From assembly GCA_045106235.1 (NCBI GenBank), contig JBGCEJ010000014.1, positions 23,582 to 87,581 of the forward strand: 64,000 bases of DNA, written 5' to 3'. The DNA comes from UBA4427 sp045106235. Its GTDB lineage: Bacteria > Myxococcota_A > UBA9160 > UBA4427. The position numbers and the translations under genes were made by a program. Below the pieces are notes generated by a model. The model had not been told where the DNA came from, searched no databases, and saw nothing but the letters and a program-made list of their open reading frames with translations. Positions 42,436 through 51,245 of the stretch are shown here, piece after piece (the first letter of the stretch is position 1; each line of letters begins with the position of its first letter).

Positions 42436-43566
42436 CTACAACCAGATCTCGAGGTTGTCTTCCCGTCCAATTTCCCGCGTCAATCGCGCATTGAGCACAG
42501 GAGCGAGGCCGGTCGCGTCCAACACAACATCCACGCGCTCCCGATCGGAATCGTTCAGCGTGTCGTAGTCTGCCTGGACCCGGGCCAAAAGATAGAACCG
42601 GTAGGGCTGCGCCAGCGCGTTGACCGTCTCGCCGTCCGTCTCAAACGCGGTCATCCCAACTCCCCGCTCGAGCGCTGTCCCCTTGGCAGGACGGTTCTCA
42701 CCGTCCAACCATTCATTGATGAAGTCCGCTGCCGCGATCGTCTCGGGCACGAAATCCACCGCGATCTCGCTAAGCACATCGATGAGCGTCTCCGCGATCG
42801 CGTCGTCCGAAAGAAAGTCGACCGAGGGCACATCGCCCTCTTCCGTGATGAACTCCCCTTGATCAAGCTCCGGCCGATTCATCCGCTCTACCCAGCGAAA
42901 CACGTTCATCGCTTTTGCCTGCATGATCGAGAGCGGCTTGGGATCGCGCCCCAGATGACCATACATCGGCGCGATCAAGCTGAAATCGCCGATGCTCGGG
43001 CGATGCCCCAAGAGATACGGCATCTCGGCAAAATGTCGGTCGAGGGTCATCAGGAATCGGTCATAGCGCCGCTCGATTCCCGCCATCCCTTCGGGCACGA
43101 CCCCGAAAGCAACGGCGGCTCCCCGCATCCGCCCCATATTCTTCGCGGCGACGGCCTTCCCGTCCACACCGGGTGGCGCCATCGCCCCAAAATGATGAAG
43201 CAGGAATGCCTCATTTTCCGCATCAAAACTCCAGCGGTAATGCATCGCCGGCCGAAGCAATCCCTCCATCCCGATCACATCGATCAAACGACTCAGAATT
43301 CGCTGACACGATGTCGTCGGCTGACAGGGATGTCCCGAAGCGCTTTCGAAATGCTCAACGATCGCCGCGCCATCGCGCAACACAATCCCGTCGGCGGTCT
43401 CCACCGTCGGCATCATCAGCATCTTGGCCGCAGGTCGAACGGTCTCCGCGTAGTGCCGCGTCGCGGGCATCATCTCGCGGTAAGGCAGGCCATTCTTGAT
43501 AAGATAGCTGCGCGCCTTCCCCGAATACAAGGAGAGCGGAGATCCATAGAGCGTATGAATACTCAT
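42436..43566 (-). CDS. Extended GST-like protein
   Basis: A 376-residue GST-like protein. N-terminal MSIHTLYGSPLSLYSGKARSYLIKNGLPYRE is a thioredoxin-fold start; VLRDGAAIVEHFE is the glutathione-site helix; YLLGHRPSIGDFSLIAPMYGHL is the C-domain N-cap. It then continues ~150 residues past a normal GST, ending in a region homologous to the tail of the GST at 40372-41397 (PY...Y..L...R..VD..L..TG...VL). Its start lies 1 bp after the stop of the GST gene at 43568-44254, so the two form an operon. Substrate unknown. Confidence 0.8.
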   Translation of the reverse strand: MSIHTLYGSPLSLYSGKARSYLIKNGLPYREMMPATRHYAETVRPAAKMLMMPTVETADGIVLRDGAAIVEHFESASGHPCQPTTSCQRILSRLIDVIGMEGLLRPAMHYRWSFDAENEAFLLHHFGAMAPPGVDGKAVAAKNMGRMRGAAVAFGVVPEGMAGIERRYDRFLMTLDRHFAEMPYLLGHRPSIGDFSLIAPMYGHLGRDPKPLSIMQAKAMNVFRWVERMNRPELDQGEFITEEGDVPSVDFLSDDAIAETLIDVLSEIAVDFVPETIAAADFINEWLDGENRPAKGTALERGVGMTAFETDGETVNALAQPYRFYLLARVQADYDTLNDSDRERVDVVLDATGLAPVLNARLTREIGREDNLEIWL

Positions 43567-43567
43567 G

Positions 43568-44254
43568 TTATGCGCTCAGATCGATGGGGTCTTGGGTAAC
43601 GATCTTTTTGCTGATCGCGATACAAGGGGCGAAGCTCGGCCGAGCCGAAAGCGTGGAGACGAGTCCGGCCAACTTCGGCCAGCGCCCCGCGTCAAGCGGC
43701 CCTGCGACCATTTCGAGCTGAAAGACGATCGCGGCAAGCGTGATATCCGCAATCGACATCGCATCGCCGACGAGGAATCCACTTTCGCCGACCTGTCCCT
43801 CGAGATAGTCGAGATGCCGCGGCATCACTTCGGTGTAGCTCTTCTTTGCCGCCTCGAGATCAGGCTCTTTCCCCTGAAAGCGCGCGAACTGAATCGGCCG
43901 AAAGATGCCTCCGCCGAGCACGCCGGCGAGTTCCGTGTCGCAATACTCTTCAAGCCAAATGGCTCGCGCGTATTGATAAGGGTCGCTCGGATAAAAAGCC
44001 GGCTCGGGATATTTCCGCTCGATATAGGCGCAAATCGCCGAGGAGTCTGGAATGGTTCCGAGCGTTCCCTCTTTCCCGATCTCAGTATCGCGCAGGACCG
44101 GGATCCGGCGGGCCGGACTGATTTCCTTGAACCAGTCGGGCATGGGCATGATGTTCACGCTCTCGAGTTCAAACTCGACGCCTTTTTCGCGAAGCAAGGC
44201 GTCGGCTTTGCGAACGAAGGGGGAAAGTGCGGCTCCGTACAAAATGAGGCTCAT
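43568..44254 (-). CDS. Glutathione S-transferase
   Basis: A 228-residue canonical GST. LILYGAALSPFVRKADALLREKGVEFE is the N-domain with the S-P-F-x-R-K catalytic turn; RRIPVLRDTE and IPDSSAICAYIERKYPEP hold the cis-Pro and D/E-S glutathione contacts; GFLVGDAMSIADITLAAIV is the C-domain N-cap box. ATG 44254 follows TGGAGA. First gene of a two-gene operon with the extended GST. Confidence 0.88.
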   Translation of the reverse strand: MSLILYGAALSPFVRKADALLREKGVEFELESVNIMPMPDWFKEISPARRIPVLRDTEIGKEGTLGTIPDSSAICAYIERKYPEPAFYPSDPYQYARAIWLEEYCDTELAGVLGGGIFRPIQFARFQGKEPDLEAAKKSYTEVMPRHLDYLEGQVGESGFLVGDAMSIADITLAAIVFQLEMVAGPLDAGRWPKLAGLVSTLSARPSFAPCIAISKKIVTQDPIDLSA

Positions 44255-44432
44255 CGAATGCAGATCTCCAGGTCAGGGATTCACGGCCAAGCGCGTCTTT
44301 CCACGACCAGACCTCCCGCCTCATCGCCTCATCCGCGCACCCCACTCAGAATCGCATATTGACATAGCCGATGCCAATACTCGGACTGCATCCCGGGTCA
44401 GCGTCGAAACACAAATTCAGCAGAGAGTCCGA

Positions 44433-45968
44433 TCACAGGGCCTCCGGCTCACAAGGCGCGTGACCCGCCCCGATCTGAATTGCGGGATCGGCGCAGTTGA
44501 GTCCACTCGGCCCCGGAGATCCTCCGAACTGTTGAAGGAAGACTCCGAAATCCGCTGCGGTCACGATGCCATTCCCATCGTGATCCGCCTGGGTCGCGAC
44601 ACCGCCAAACTCACTTAAGAAGATGCCGAAGTCCGCCGCCGTCACCGCCGCGTTCTGATCGTAATCCGCATCACACGCGTTCCCGTAGCCATCCCCGTCC
44701 GTGTCCAGCTGGATCACGTCGTCATAGGGGCCATCCGCCACGTCAATGCACACGTCGAAACCAAACGGAACGCCGTCCGCATCCGAATCCGAGAACGAGA
44801 ACCCGCTGCAGATTTCCCCGCCGTAGGCGGTGACACAGGAATTCCCGACCAGCGCGCGCAACTCCACGAACTCGCCTAAGGCCCGATCCCACACGTAGAC
44901 TTTCGGTCCACCCAGCGGCATGGAGAGAATCCCGCCGGTCTCAATTTCGAGACCGTCCCCTCCGGTTCGTCCACAAATCGGCTGCGGCCCAACGCCATCG
45001 CTCGGGCCCAGGAGATACAGCGCCTCAGGAAATCCCGCCGGGCCGTTCCGCCGCCCCGAGTCCTTTCGATCCAAAAATTCGATCAGTGTCCCGAAAACCG
45101 TCCCCGCCTCCGTCAACCGAAGCTGCCCCATTGCGAAGTTTCCGTCCGGCAGCAGCGCACAATTCGTTCCGTAATCGCGACCGCCGACTTCGAAGACAGC
45201 AAAGCCATTTTCGAGTTCGATCGTCGCATCCTCAAGCGCGATCTCGGCCGGATCCTGCGTATCGAAAACGAATCCACCGTAGAGGGCCACCGTCGCCGTC
45301 GTTGGCCGAAACGTCGCGCCCGAAAAGGCTTGAATCCATCCCGACACATCAATGAAGGACGATGCGAGAGGCGTCGTCTCCGTCGCGTCCACGGAGAACG
45401 TCATATGCTGCGCGAGTGTCCGCACTCGGAGCTCCGCGTCCGTTGCCTCAAGGGCAAGGCTCGCTCCCGTCGGCGGGAGCCTCCCACTCAGGTCAACGAC
45501 GCCTCCATTCAGCGCGCGGACGACGAGTCCATCCTCGGCAACAAGCGCACTCGCTCCGAAAACCGCCCCATCGACTTCCAACTCCCCACTGAGCTCAGCA
45601 AGGCCGTCCACGGCCAATTCCGAGCCCGCGATCAAACGCAAACCACATCCATCCGCGAGCGCCAGAGAGTCGATGTTCACAGGCGAAAGAAGAGCATCGA
45701 AGACAACACCTCCCGCCGGACAGCCTGGCTCGGAGATCGAGACATCGAAGACGTCCCCTCCTCCGTTCTCCGGAAACCCCGCAAGCAAAGGCGTCCAGTT
45801 CCCCGGATCAGTCCACGCATTTCCCGGCGCGGCGCCCTGCCCCACGAAGTCCACAGAAATCGCCTGTACGGGCCCGGTACTCAGAACCCCAAGCCCGATC
45901 GCGATACTCGCCATAGCGGCTCGCGCCCAGGGGACCCGCGCCTCCATCTCGACCGACTCGACAATCAT
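44433..45968 (-). CDS. Secreted protein with dockerin-like calcium repeats
   Basis: A 511-residue exported protein; ATG 45968 has AGGGGAG in front. A signal peptide (about to GPVQAIS) is followed by NAWTDPGNWTP, a motif common in autotransporter-like or PEP-CTERM beta-helix proteins, and a long beta-rich region. Near the C-terminus are an acidic stretch (SDSDADGVPFGFDVC, DTDGDGYGNACD) as in thrombospondin-3 repeats and two dockerin-like units (DYDQNAAVTAADFGIFLSEFGG and DHDGNGIVTAADFGVFLQQFGG). The Ca-binding D-x-D/N-x-N-G pattern is clear. Such units in non-cellulolytic bacteria probably stabilise surface proteins. Confidence 0.78.
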   Translation of the reverse strand: MIVESVEMEARVPWARAAMASIAIGLGVLSTGPVQAISVDFVGQGAAPGNAWTDPGNWTPLLAGFPENGGGDVFDVSISEPGCPAGGVVFDALLSPVNIDSLALADGCGLRLIAGSELAVDGLAELSGELEVDGAVFGASALVAEDGLVVRALNGGVVDLSGRLPPTGASLALEATDAELRVRTLAQHMTFSVDATETTPLASSFIDVSGWIQAFSGATFRPTTATVALYGGFVFDTQDPAEIALEDATIELENGFAVFEVGGRDYGTNCALLPDGNFAMGQLRLTEAGTVFGTLIEFLDRKDSGRRNGPAGFPEALYLLGPSDGVGPQPICGRTGGDGLEIETGGILSMPLGGPKVYVWDRALGEFVELRALVGNSCVTAYGGEICSGFSFSDSDADGVPFGFDVCIDVADGPYDDVIQLDTDGDGYGNACDADYDQNAAVTAADFGIFLSEFGGVATQADHDGNGIVTAADFGVFLQQFGGSPGPSGLNCADPAIQIGAGHAPCEPEAL

Positions 45969-46220
45969 CTGCTCCCCTTTTCATCCGTCCCTAACAACCA
46001 ACCTACACGCCTTCGTTCTTGAAATGTAAGAACATCTTCCGAAAACCGGCTCCGCGGCCCTTGGACAGAACCCGCCAATCGGCGATCATTTATCTGAGAG
46101 TTCGTCAGGATCGAGTCCTGCGGTGCGGCGCGCGAGCCCCGACCGTTCTCGACCTGTATTCTCTTCGTCTCATCGCATGTGATCCCAACGCGCTTCATCC
46201 CCAAAAAAAGGAACTCGCCC

Positions 46221-47321
46221 ATGGCCCTGCTCGATCTCATCAAGAGCGAACTCATTGATCTCATCGAATGGACGGACGATTCCCGCGACATCCTCTCCTA
46301 TCGCTGGCCCGATGAAGACGGCGCGATCAAGAACGGCGCGAAGCTGGTCGTGCGCGAAAGCCAGGTCACGCAATTCGTCTACCTGGGCGAGTTCGGCGAC
46401 CAGTTCGGCCCCGGCACCCACGAACTCACCACCGATAATATTCCCGTCCTCACCCGGCTCCGTTCCTGGAAATACGGCTTCAACTCGCCCTTCAAGGCCG
46501 ACGTCTACTACATCAACACCCGACTCTTCACGGGCAATCGCTGGGGGACGGCCAACCCCATCATGCTCCGCGATGAGGATTTCGGCATCGTCCGCGCCCG
46601 CGCCTACGGCACCTTCGATTTCCGCATCGTCGATCCACAGCTCTTCCTAAAAGAGGTTGCCGGCTCCGACCACACCTTCCGCCTCGAGGAGTTCGCCGAG
46701 ACGATGCGGTCCCGGGTCGTGTCTTCCTTCTCTGATGCTTTGGCCAGCTCGAATGTCCCCGTCCTCGACGCCGCCACCCGATTCACAGAACTCGGCGAGG
46801 CGCTGCTCCCGCTCATGAACCCGATCATGCTTTCAAAATACGGCATCGAGATCGCGACTTTCGTCATCGAAAACGTCTCAGTGCCGCCGGAAGTCGAGAA
46901 GGCAATTGATGAGCGATCAAGCATGGCTGCGGTCGGCAACCTCAACGAATACGTGAAGTTTCAGATGGCGAAGGGGATGGCCGCAGGAGGCGGTGGTGCT
47001 GGCGGGATGGCTTCTGAGCTGGCCGTGGGTTTTGCCCTCGCGAAAGAAATGATGCAGCAATCCGGCGGCATTCTCGGAGAAGCACCGACTGAAGCCCCGG
47101 GCCCCGGGCCCGGGAAACCACGACCGGCCGCTGCCGCGGCGGTCACGCCTGTACAAGGCCGACTGCCCGATCTCCTTACCCCGGCCCAGGTGGCACAGGC
47201 CCTCGGCGTCGAAGAACCCGACGTCATGAGCATTATCGAAAGCGGCGAGCTGGCCTCGAAGAAGATCGGCTCCGCCTACCGGATCAAGCGCTCAGCCCTC
47301 GACGCATTCCTGGCGGACTGA
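46221..47321 (+). CDS. SPFH-domain (virion-core-like, YdjI type) protein with C-terminal HTH
   Basis: A 366-residue protein, ATG 46221 after AAAAGGAA. Residues 1-~240 resemble the SPFH/YdjI (virion core protein) family: SRDILSYRWPDEDGAIKNGAKLVVRESQ, FVYLGEFGDQFGPGTHELTTDNIPVLT, GFNSPFKADVYYIN. A low-complexity Gly/Ala/Pro linker follows, then the last ~50 residues (LLTPAQVAQALGVEEPDVMSI through IKRSALDAFLAD) read as an excisionase/MerR-like helix-turn-helix. The zinc-ribbon protein gene follows 93 bp on; in Bacillus, ydjG and ydjI are likewise neighbours in a PspA-like envelope stress cluster. Confidence 0.82.
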   Translation: MALLDLIKSELIDLIEWTDDSRDILSYRWPDEDGAIKNGAKLVVRESQVTQFVYLGEFGDQFGPGTHELTTDNIPVLTRLRSWKYGFNSPFKADVYYINTRLFTGNRWGTANPIMLRDEDFGIVRARAYGTFDFRIVDPQLFLKEVAGSDHTFRLEEFAETMRSRVVSSFSDALASSNVPVLDAATRFTELGEALLPLMNPIMLSKYGIEIATFVIENVSVPPEVEKAIDERSSMAAVGNLNEYVKFQMAKGMAAGGGGAGGMASELAVGFALAKEMMQQSGGILGEAPTEAPGPGPGKPRPAAAAAVTPVQGRLPDLLTPAQVAQALGVEEPDVMSIIESGELASKKIGSAYRIKRSALDAFLAD

Positions 47322-47356
47322 GGACCGGGCTCGCCCTATCTCCCAATCGCCCCGAT

Positions 47357-47407
47357 ATCGCCCGACATGGCCCGACATCGCCCTACTTCGCCCTAACTTC
47401 GCCCGAC
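47357..47407. repeat. 10-bp degenerate tandem repeat
   Basis: Five near-identical units: ATCGCCCGAC, ATGGCCCGAC, ATCGCCCTAC, TTCGCCCTAA(C), TTCGCCCGAC, in the gap between the SPFH and zinc-ribbon genes. The repeat ends 7 bp before the ATG of the latter, displacing any normal ribosome-binding site. Confidence 0.8.
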
Positions 47408-47414
47408 CCGACCT

Positions 47415-48539
47415 ATGGCAACTGAGAACGAACGCGACGGCATGAACCCCGAAAATCCGCTGACCGCGATCGAAAAACATTCCTGTCCTGCCTGTGGTGC
47501 ACAAGCAGAGTGGCAGCCGAGCAAGCAACAGCTGGCCTGCGGCTTTTGCGGGACAGAATCGCCCTACGAACTCAATCGCGACACGGGCCAGGCGGAAGAA
47601 ATCGACCTCGTGAGCGCGCTTCGGGAGCTTCCCGAGGAGCATCGTGGTTGGCGTGAGCAGAAGCGAACCGTGCGCTGTCAAAGCTGCGATGCGGTTTCCG
47701 TTTTTGATCCTGAGCGCGTGGGAAAGAACTGCGAATTCTGTGGATCCCCGTCCCTCGTCGACTACGACGAGATCAAAGCGCCGATTCGCCCTCAGAGCCT
47801 GCTGCCTTTTCGCGTGGATGAAACGAAGGTTCGCGAGAGCCTCAAGAGCTGGCTCAAGGGCCGTTGGTTCGCCCCGGGCGGACTCGCCGGGGATGCGCTG
47901 GTGGATACGCTTCGCGGTCTCTACATCCCTTACTGGACCTTCGACGCCCAGGTGGGATGCCGCTGGCAAGCCGAAGCCGGCACCTACTACACCGTGCAAG
48001 AACGCGTCCGCGATGCCAACGGTCGGGTCACCGTCCGCCCCGTCCAGAAAGTACGCTGGCGATCCGCCTCGGGACACCTCGACCATTTCTTCGACGATGA
48101 GCTCGTGGCGGGAACCCAGGGCCTGGATTCAAAACTGCTTAGACAAGCCGAGCCCTTCCCCACGAACGATCTCGTCGCCTACGACACCGCCTACGTGTCG
48201 GGCTTTCTCGTCGAGCACTACCGCGTCGTCTTGATCGACGCCGCCCGCAAATCCCGCGAGAAAATGCATAGCAAGCTGGAACAGCTCTGCGGCGCCCGCG
48301 TCCCAGGCGATACCTACCGGAACCTGCGCATCGCTCCAGAATATTCAGGCGAGACCTTCAAGCATATCCTCGTGCCGGTCTGGCTCCTCCGCTACGACCA
48401 CCATGGCAAGAGCTACCAGATACTCGTGAACGGCTACACGAACAAGATCGCGGGCCACTATCCCAAGAGCGCTTGGAAGATCGCCGGCGCAGTCGCCGCA
48501 GCGCTGCTCGTCGTCGGCGTCCTTGCCCTTCTCCGCTAG
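47415..48539 (+). CDS. Double zinc-ribbon membrane protein (YdjG-like)
   Basis: A 374-residue protein. Two CxxC...CxxC zinc ribbons are visible: Cys24/27/42/45 (CPAC, CGFC) and Cys88/91/106/109 (CQSC, CEFC). A ~200-residue globular part follows (LLPFRVDETKVRESLKSWLKG, LRGLYIPYWTFDAQV, YTNKIAGHYPKSAWK), with a single C-terminal transmembrane helix. This matches the TFIIB-zinc-ribbon/YdjG-type proteins found beside SPFH proteins. Role presumed in membrane stress, not established. Confidence 0.8.
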   Translation: MATENERDGMNPENPLTAIEKHSCPACGAQAEWQPSKQQLACGFCGTESPYELNRDTGQAEEIDLVSALRELPEEHRGWREQKRTVRCQSCDAVSVFDPERVGKNCEFCGSPSLVDYDEIKAPIRPQSLLPFRVDETKVRESLKSWLKGRWFAPGGLAGDALVDTLRGLYIPYWTFDAQVGCRWQAEAGTYYTVQERVRDANGRVTVRPVQKVRWRSASGHLDHFFDDELVAGTQGLDSKLLRQAEPFPTNDLVAYDTAYVSGFLVEHYRVVLIDAARKSREKMHSKLEQLCGARVPGDTYRNLRIAPEYSGETFKHILVPVWLLRYDHHGKSYQILVNGYTNKIAGHYPKSAWKIAGAVAAALLVVGVLALLR

Positions 48540-48549
48540 GGCTGCCCTT

Positions 48550-49686
48550 CTAAAAGCCCGAGAGCGTCGCGAATCGGTCCCGGTGAAATGCGCGATTTCC
48601 GTACATGGACTCGAGCGCACGAGCGCGCTTCAGGTAGAGGCCCGCATCGAACTCGTCGGTCATCCCAATCCCGCCGTGAATCTGAATCAGCTCGTTCGAC
48701 ATGTTGTACAGAAACTCACCCGCCTTGCACTTCGCGAGGGAACACAGCAAAGCCGTATCCTCCGCCCCCGAATCGATCGCCTGCAGCGCCGCCTCAACAC
48801 AGGAACGCGTCTTCTCCATCTCGGTGTAGAGCGCAGAGGCCCGATGACTCAGCCCCTGAAAGGAGCCGATCACGTTGCCGAACTGAACGCGGTTCTTCAG
48901 GTAATCGAGGGTCATATCAAAGGACTGTGCCGCCGTGCCAAGCATCTCTGCGGCGACGCCTGCCCGCGCGCGGTCGAGCGTTGCGTCGAGTAAATCCGCC
49001 CCCTGGTCGAGTTCGCCAATGATGGCGTCTGCCGACACCGCCACGTTCGAGAGTGTGACGTTGGCATAGCCGCGACTATCGACGGTCTGGAGCCGTTCGA
49101 GATCAATCCCGCCGAGGGTTGCATCCACGAGAAACAGGCTGATTCCTGAGGCATCGCCCGCCGTACCCGATGTCCGGGCCGCCACCACAATCGCATCCGC
49201 CACAGCCGCTTCCGGAACGGCGACCTTGCGACCGTTCAGCACGAAGCCATCGCCCTTCTTCTCTGCCGTCAGCGCCGTCATCAGAGGGGCGTGCCTATGC
49301 TGTTCATCGACCGCCAGCGTCAGCACCTTCGCCCCTTCGGCCACCTTCGGGAGCCAAGCCTTCTTCTGCGCGTCCGAACCGCCGAGCACCAATGCGCTCG
49401 CGGCGACGAGGCCCGAAGAGAGCAGCGGCGAGGCCGTCAGTTGCCGACCGAGCTCTTCAAGCACGACGCCGAAGGTGAGGTAGCCCATATTCACGCCATC
49501 GAATTCTTCGGGCACAATGATCCCCGACCAACCCATGGCACCGATGCTCTCCCAAGTCCCCTTGTCGAAGCCGTCAGGATTGCCGCTGTCGCGCATCTCT
49601 CGAAACTTGGAAACGGGCGCATCGTCCCGGGCCCAGGACGCCGCCTGATCTTTGAGGAGCGCTTGTTCTTCTGTCAAAGCTGCCAT
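48550..49686 (-). CDS. Acyl-CoA dehydrogenase (probable subunit of heteromeric enzyme)
   Basis: A 378-residue acyl-CoA dehydrogenase fold: GMGWSGIIVPEEFDGVNMGYLTFGVVLEELG-type N-terminus (in part), KNRVQFGNVIGSFQGLSHRAS flavin/helix region and LIQIHGGIGMTDEFDAGLYLKRA. At the place of the usual catalytic Glu (Y-E-G-T) it has SMYGNRAF, so that base is missing. Together with the neighbouring ACAD gene 111 bp upstream it suggests an alpha2beta2 enzyme of the type used for steroid side chains, where only one subunit is catalytic. Confidence 0.85.
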   Translation of the reverse strand: MAALTEEQALLKDQAASWARDDAPVSKFREMRDSGNPDGFDKGTWESIGAMGWSGIIVPEEFDGVNMGYLTFGVVLEELGRQLTASPLLSSGLVAASALVLGGSDAQKKAWLPKVAEGAKVLTLAVDEQHRHAPLMTALTAEKKGDGFVLNGRKVAVPEAAVADAIVVAARTSGTAGDASGISLFLVDATLGGIDLERLQTVDSRGYANVTLSNVAVSADAIIGELDQGADLLDATLDRARAGVAAEMLGTAAQSFDMTLDYLKNRVQFGNVIGSFQGLSHRASALYTEMEKTRSCVEAALQAIDSGAEDTALLCSLAKCKAGEFLYNMSNELIQIHGGIGMTDEFDAGLYLKRARALESMYGNRAFHRDRFATLSGF

Positions 49687-49797
49687 GACTGTTTTCCTTT
49701 GTCGCGAATCCGGGAATCACGCCTCGCGGATCCCGTCGCGAAAATCGCGTTTAATACTCACACGCAGTTTCCATGCGTGACGGAAGAGCGTTCTCGA

Positions 49798-51009
49798 CTA
49801 ACCGCGCTGAGTGTTCTCGGGCAGGCCGAGGATATTCTTCGCAATGATATTGTTCTGGATCTCGAAAGAGCCCCCGTAGATCGACGTCGCCTTCCCCGAG
49901 AGCCAGCTGCGCACTGCGGCGAGTTCTTCGTCGTCGAAGCCTTCGCCCTCCCAGCCCAGACCGCGATGGCCCATCACTTCGAGCGCGAGCTCCGCACGGG
50001 TCTGACCGACCAGGGATGCTGAGTTCTTGAGAATCGATGCCGCCGCGCTCACCTTCGCGTTGCCGCGGGCTTCCGCCGTGATTCGCTGGATCGTCAGCTG
50101 ATGCGATTTTGATTCCATCATGTAAGTGGCGAGTCGCGATCGAAGGTCGGGGTCGGCGAGCTTTCCGTTCTCATCGAGCCCCACGTACTCCTTCGCAACC
50201 TGCTTGAGGGATCGCTCGCGGGGGCCACCCAGCCCGGCATTATTCCCGGTCTGACTTGCGCGCTCATGCTGAAGCAAGCGCTTCCCCACGCTCCACCCCG
50301 CGTTCAGCTCACCGAGCATTTCGTCCTTCTCCGCGCGCGCGTCATTCAAGAAGGTCTCGCAGAACGGTGAAGCCCCGCCAATCAACTGAATGGGACGCGT
50401 CTCGATTCCGGGCTGATGCATATCCATCATCAAGAAGCTGATGCCGTCGCGCTTCGGCGCATCGGGGTCGGTCCGCACAAGCACGCCGCACCAATCCGAA
50501 ACATCGGCACCGGAAGTCCAGGTCTTCTGACCGTTCACCAGCCAGTGGTCGCCCTTGTCTTCTGCCTTGGTTGCAAGAGAAGCCAGGTCGGACCCTGCGT
50601 TGGGCTCGGAATAGCCCAGAGACCAAAACACTTCGCCGCGACAAATCCGCGGAATATGCCGGAGCTTCTGCTCTTCCGTGCCGTATTCGAGAATCGTCGG
50701 GCCAACCATGGTGATGCCCATGCCCGTCGTCCGCCAAAGCGGGTTAAACGCCCCCGCCTTGTCAATTTCCTCATTCAGGATGCTCGCTTCAACCTGAGTC
50801 AGCCCCCCGCCCCCGTATTCCGCGGGCCACGTCGGCGTGCCCCAGCCCTTTTCGCCGAGTCGCTTCGCCCAGTCATTGGCCACCTGATTGCTCGGGTCCA
50901 TCTTGTCATGGCCCATCACTTCGGCGGCCTTGCCGGCCAGAGACTTCGGAAAATTCTCGTCGAGCCAAGCCCGAACCTCTTCACGAAAAGCGTCAGTTTC
51001 TGCCGACAT
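49798..51009 (-). CDS. Acyl-CoA dehydrogenase
   Basis: A 403-residue acyl-CoA dehydrogenase with the FAD-binding SLGYSEPNAGSDLASL and NGQKTWTSGADVSDW blocks, and SIYGGSFEIQNNIIAKNILGLP at the C-terminus. The C-terminal base Glu of medium-chain enzymes is Gly here (YGGS), but helix G has LLQHERASQ, where isovaleryl-type enzymes place their Glu, so this may be the catalytic subunit of the pair with the ACAD gene 111 bp downstream. Start ATG 51009. Confidence 0.88.
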   Translation of the reverse strand: MSAETDAFREEVRAWLDENFPKSLAGKAAEVMGHDKMDPSNQVANDWAKRLGEKGWGTPTWPAEYGGGGLTQVEASILNEEIDKAGAFNPLWRTTGMGITMVGPTILEYGTEEQKLRHIPRICRGEVFWSLGYSEPNAGSDLASLATKAEDKGDHWLVNGQKTWTSGADVSDWCGVLVRTDPDAPKRDGISFLMMDMHQPGIETRPIQLIGGASPFCETFLNDARAEKDEMLGELNAGWSVGKRLLQHERASQTGNNAGLGGPRERSLKQVAKEYVGLDENGKLADPDLRSRLATYMMESKSHQLTIQRITAEARGNAKVSAAASILKNSASLVGQTRAELALEVMGHRGLGWEGEGFDDEELAAVRSWLSGKATSIYGGSFEIQNNIIAKNILGLPENTQRG

Positions 51010-51245
51010 CTTGGGAATCCCTTTCTGCGCCCGAGCGGGCGTGTTCTGCCTTGGTCAGGCCGCTGTTCAGCCTCGCACGCGAGAAATCTCCCCGCGCACG
51101 CAAAGGTATATAGAACACTTAACCGCAGATGCGGACCCACGCACGGTTGAGCCGACGGCCCCAAGGGGCACCTAGGCCCAGAGCGAACCGCAGGCGCCGA
51201 GATCTCTACGTGCCTTCCTCAGCCGAGCTTATAAGAACAAGATCT

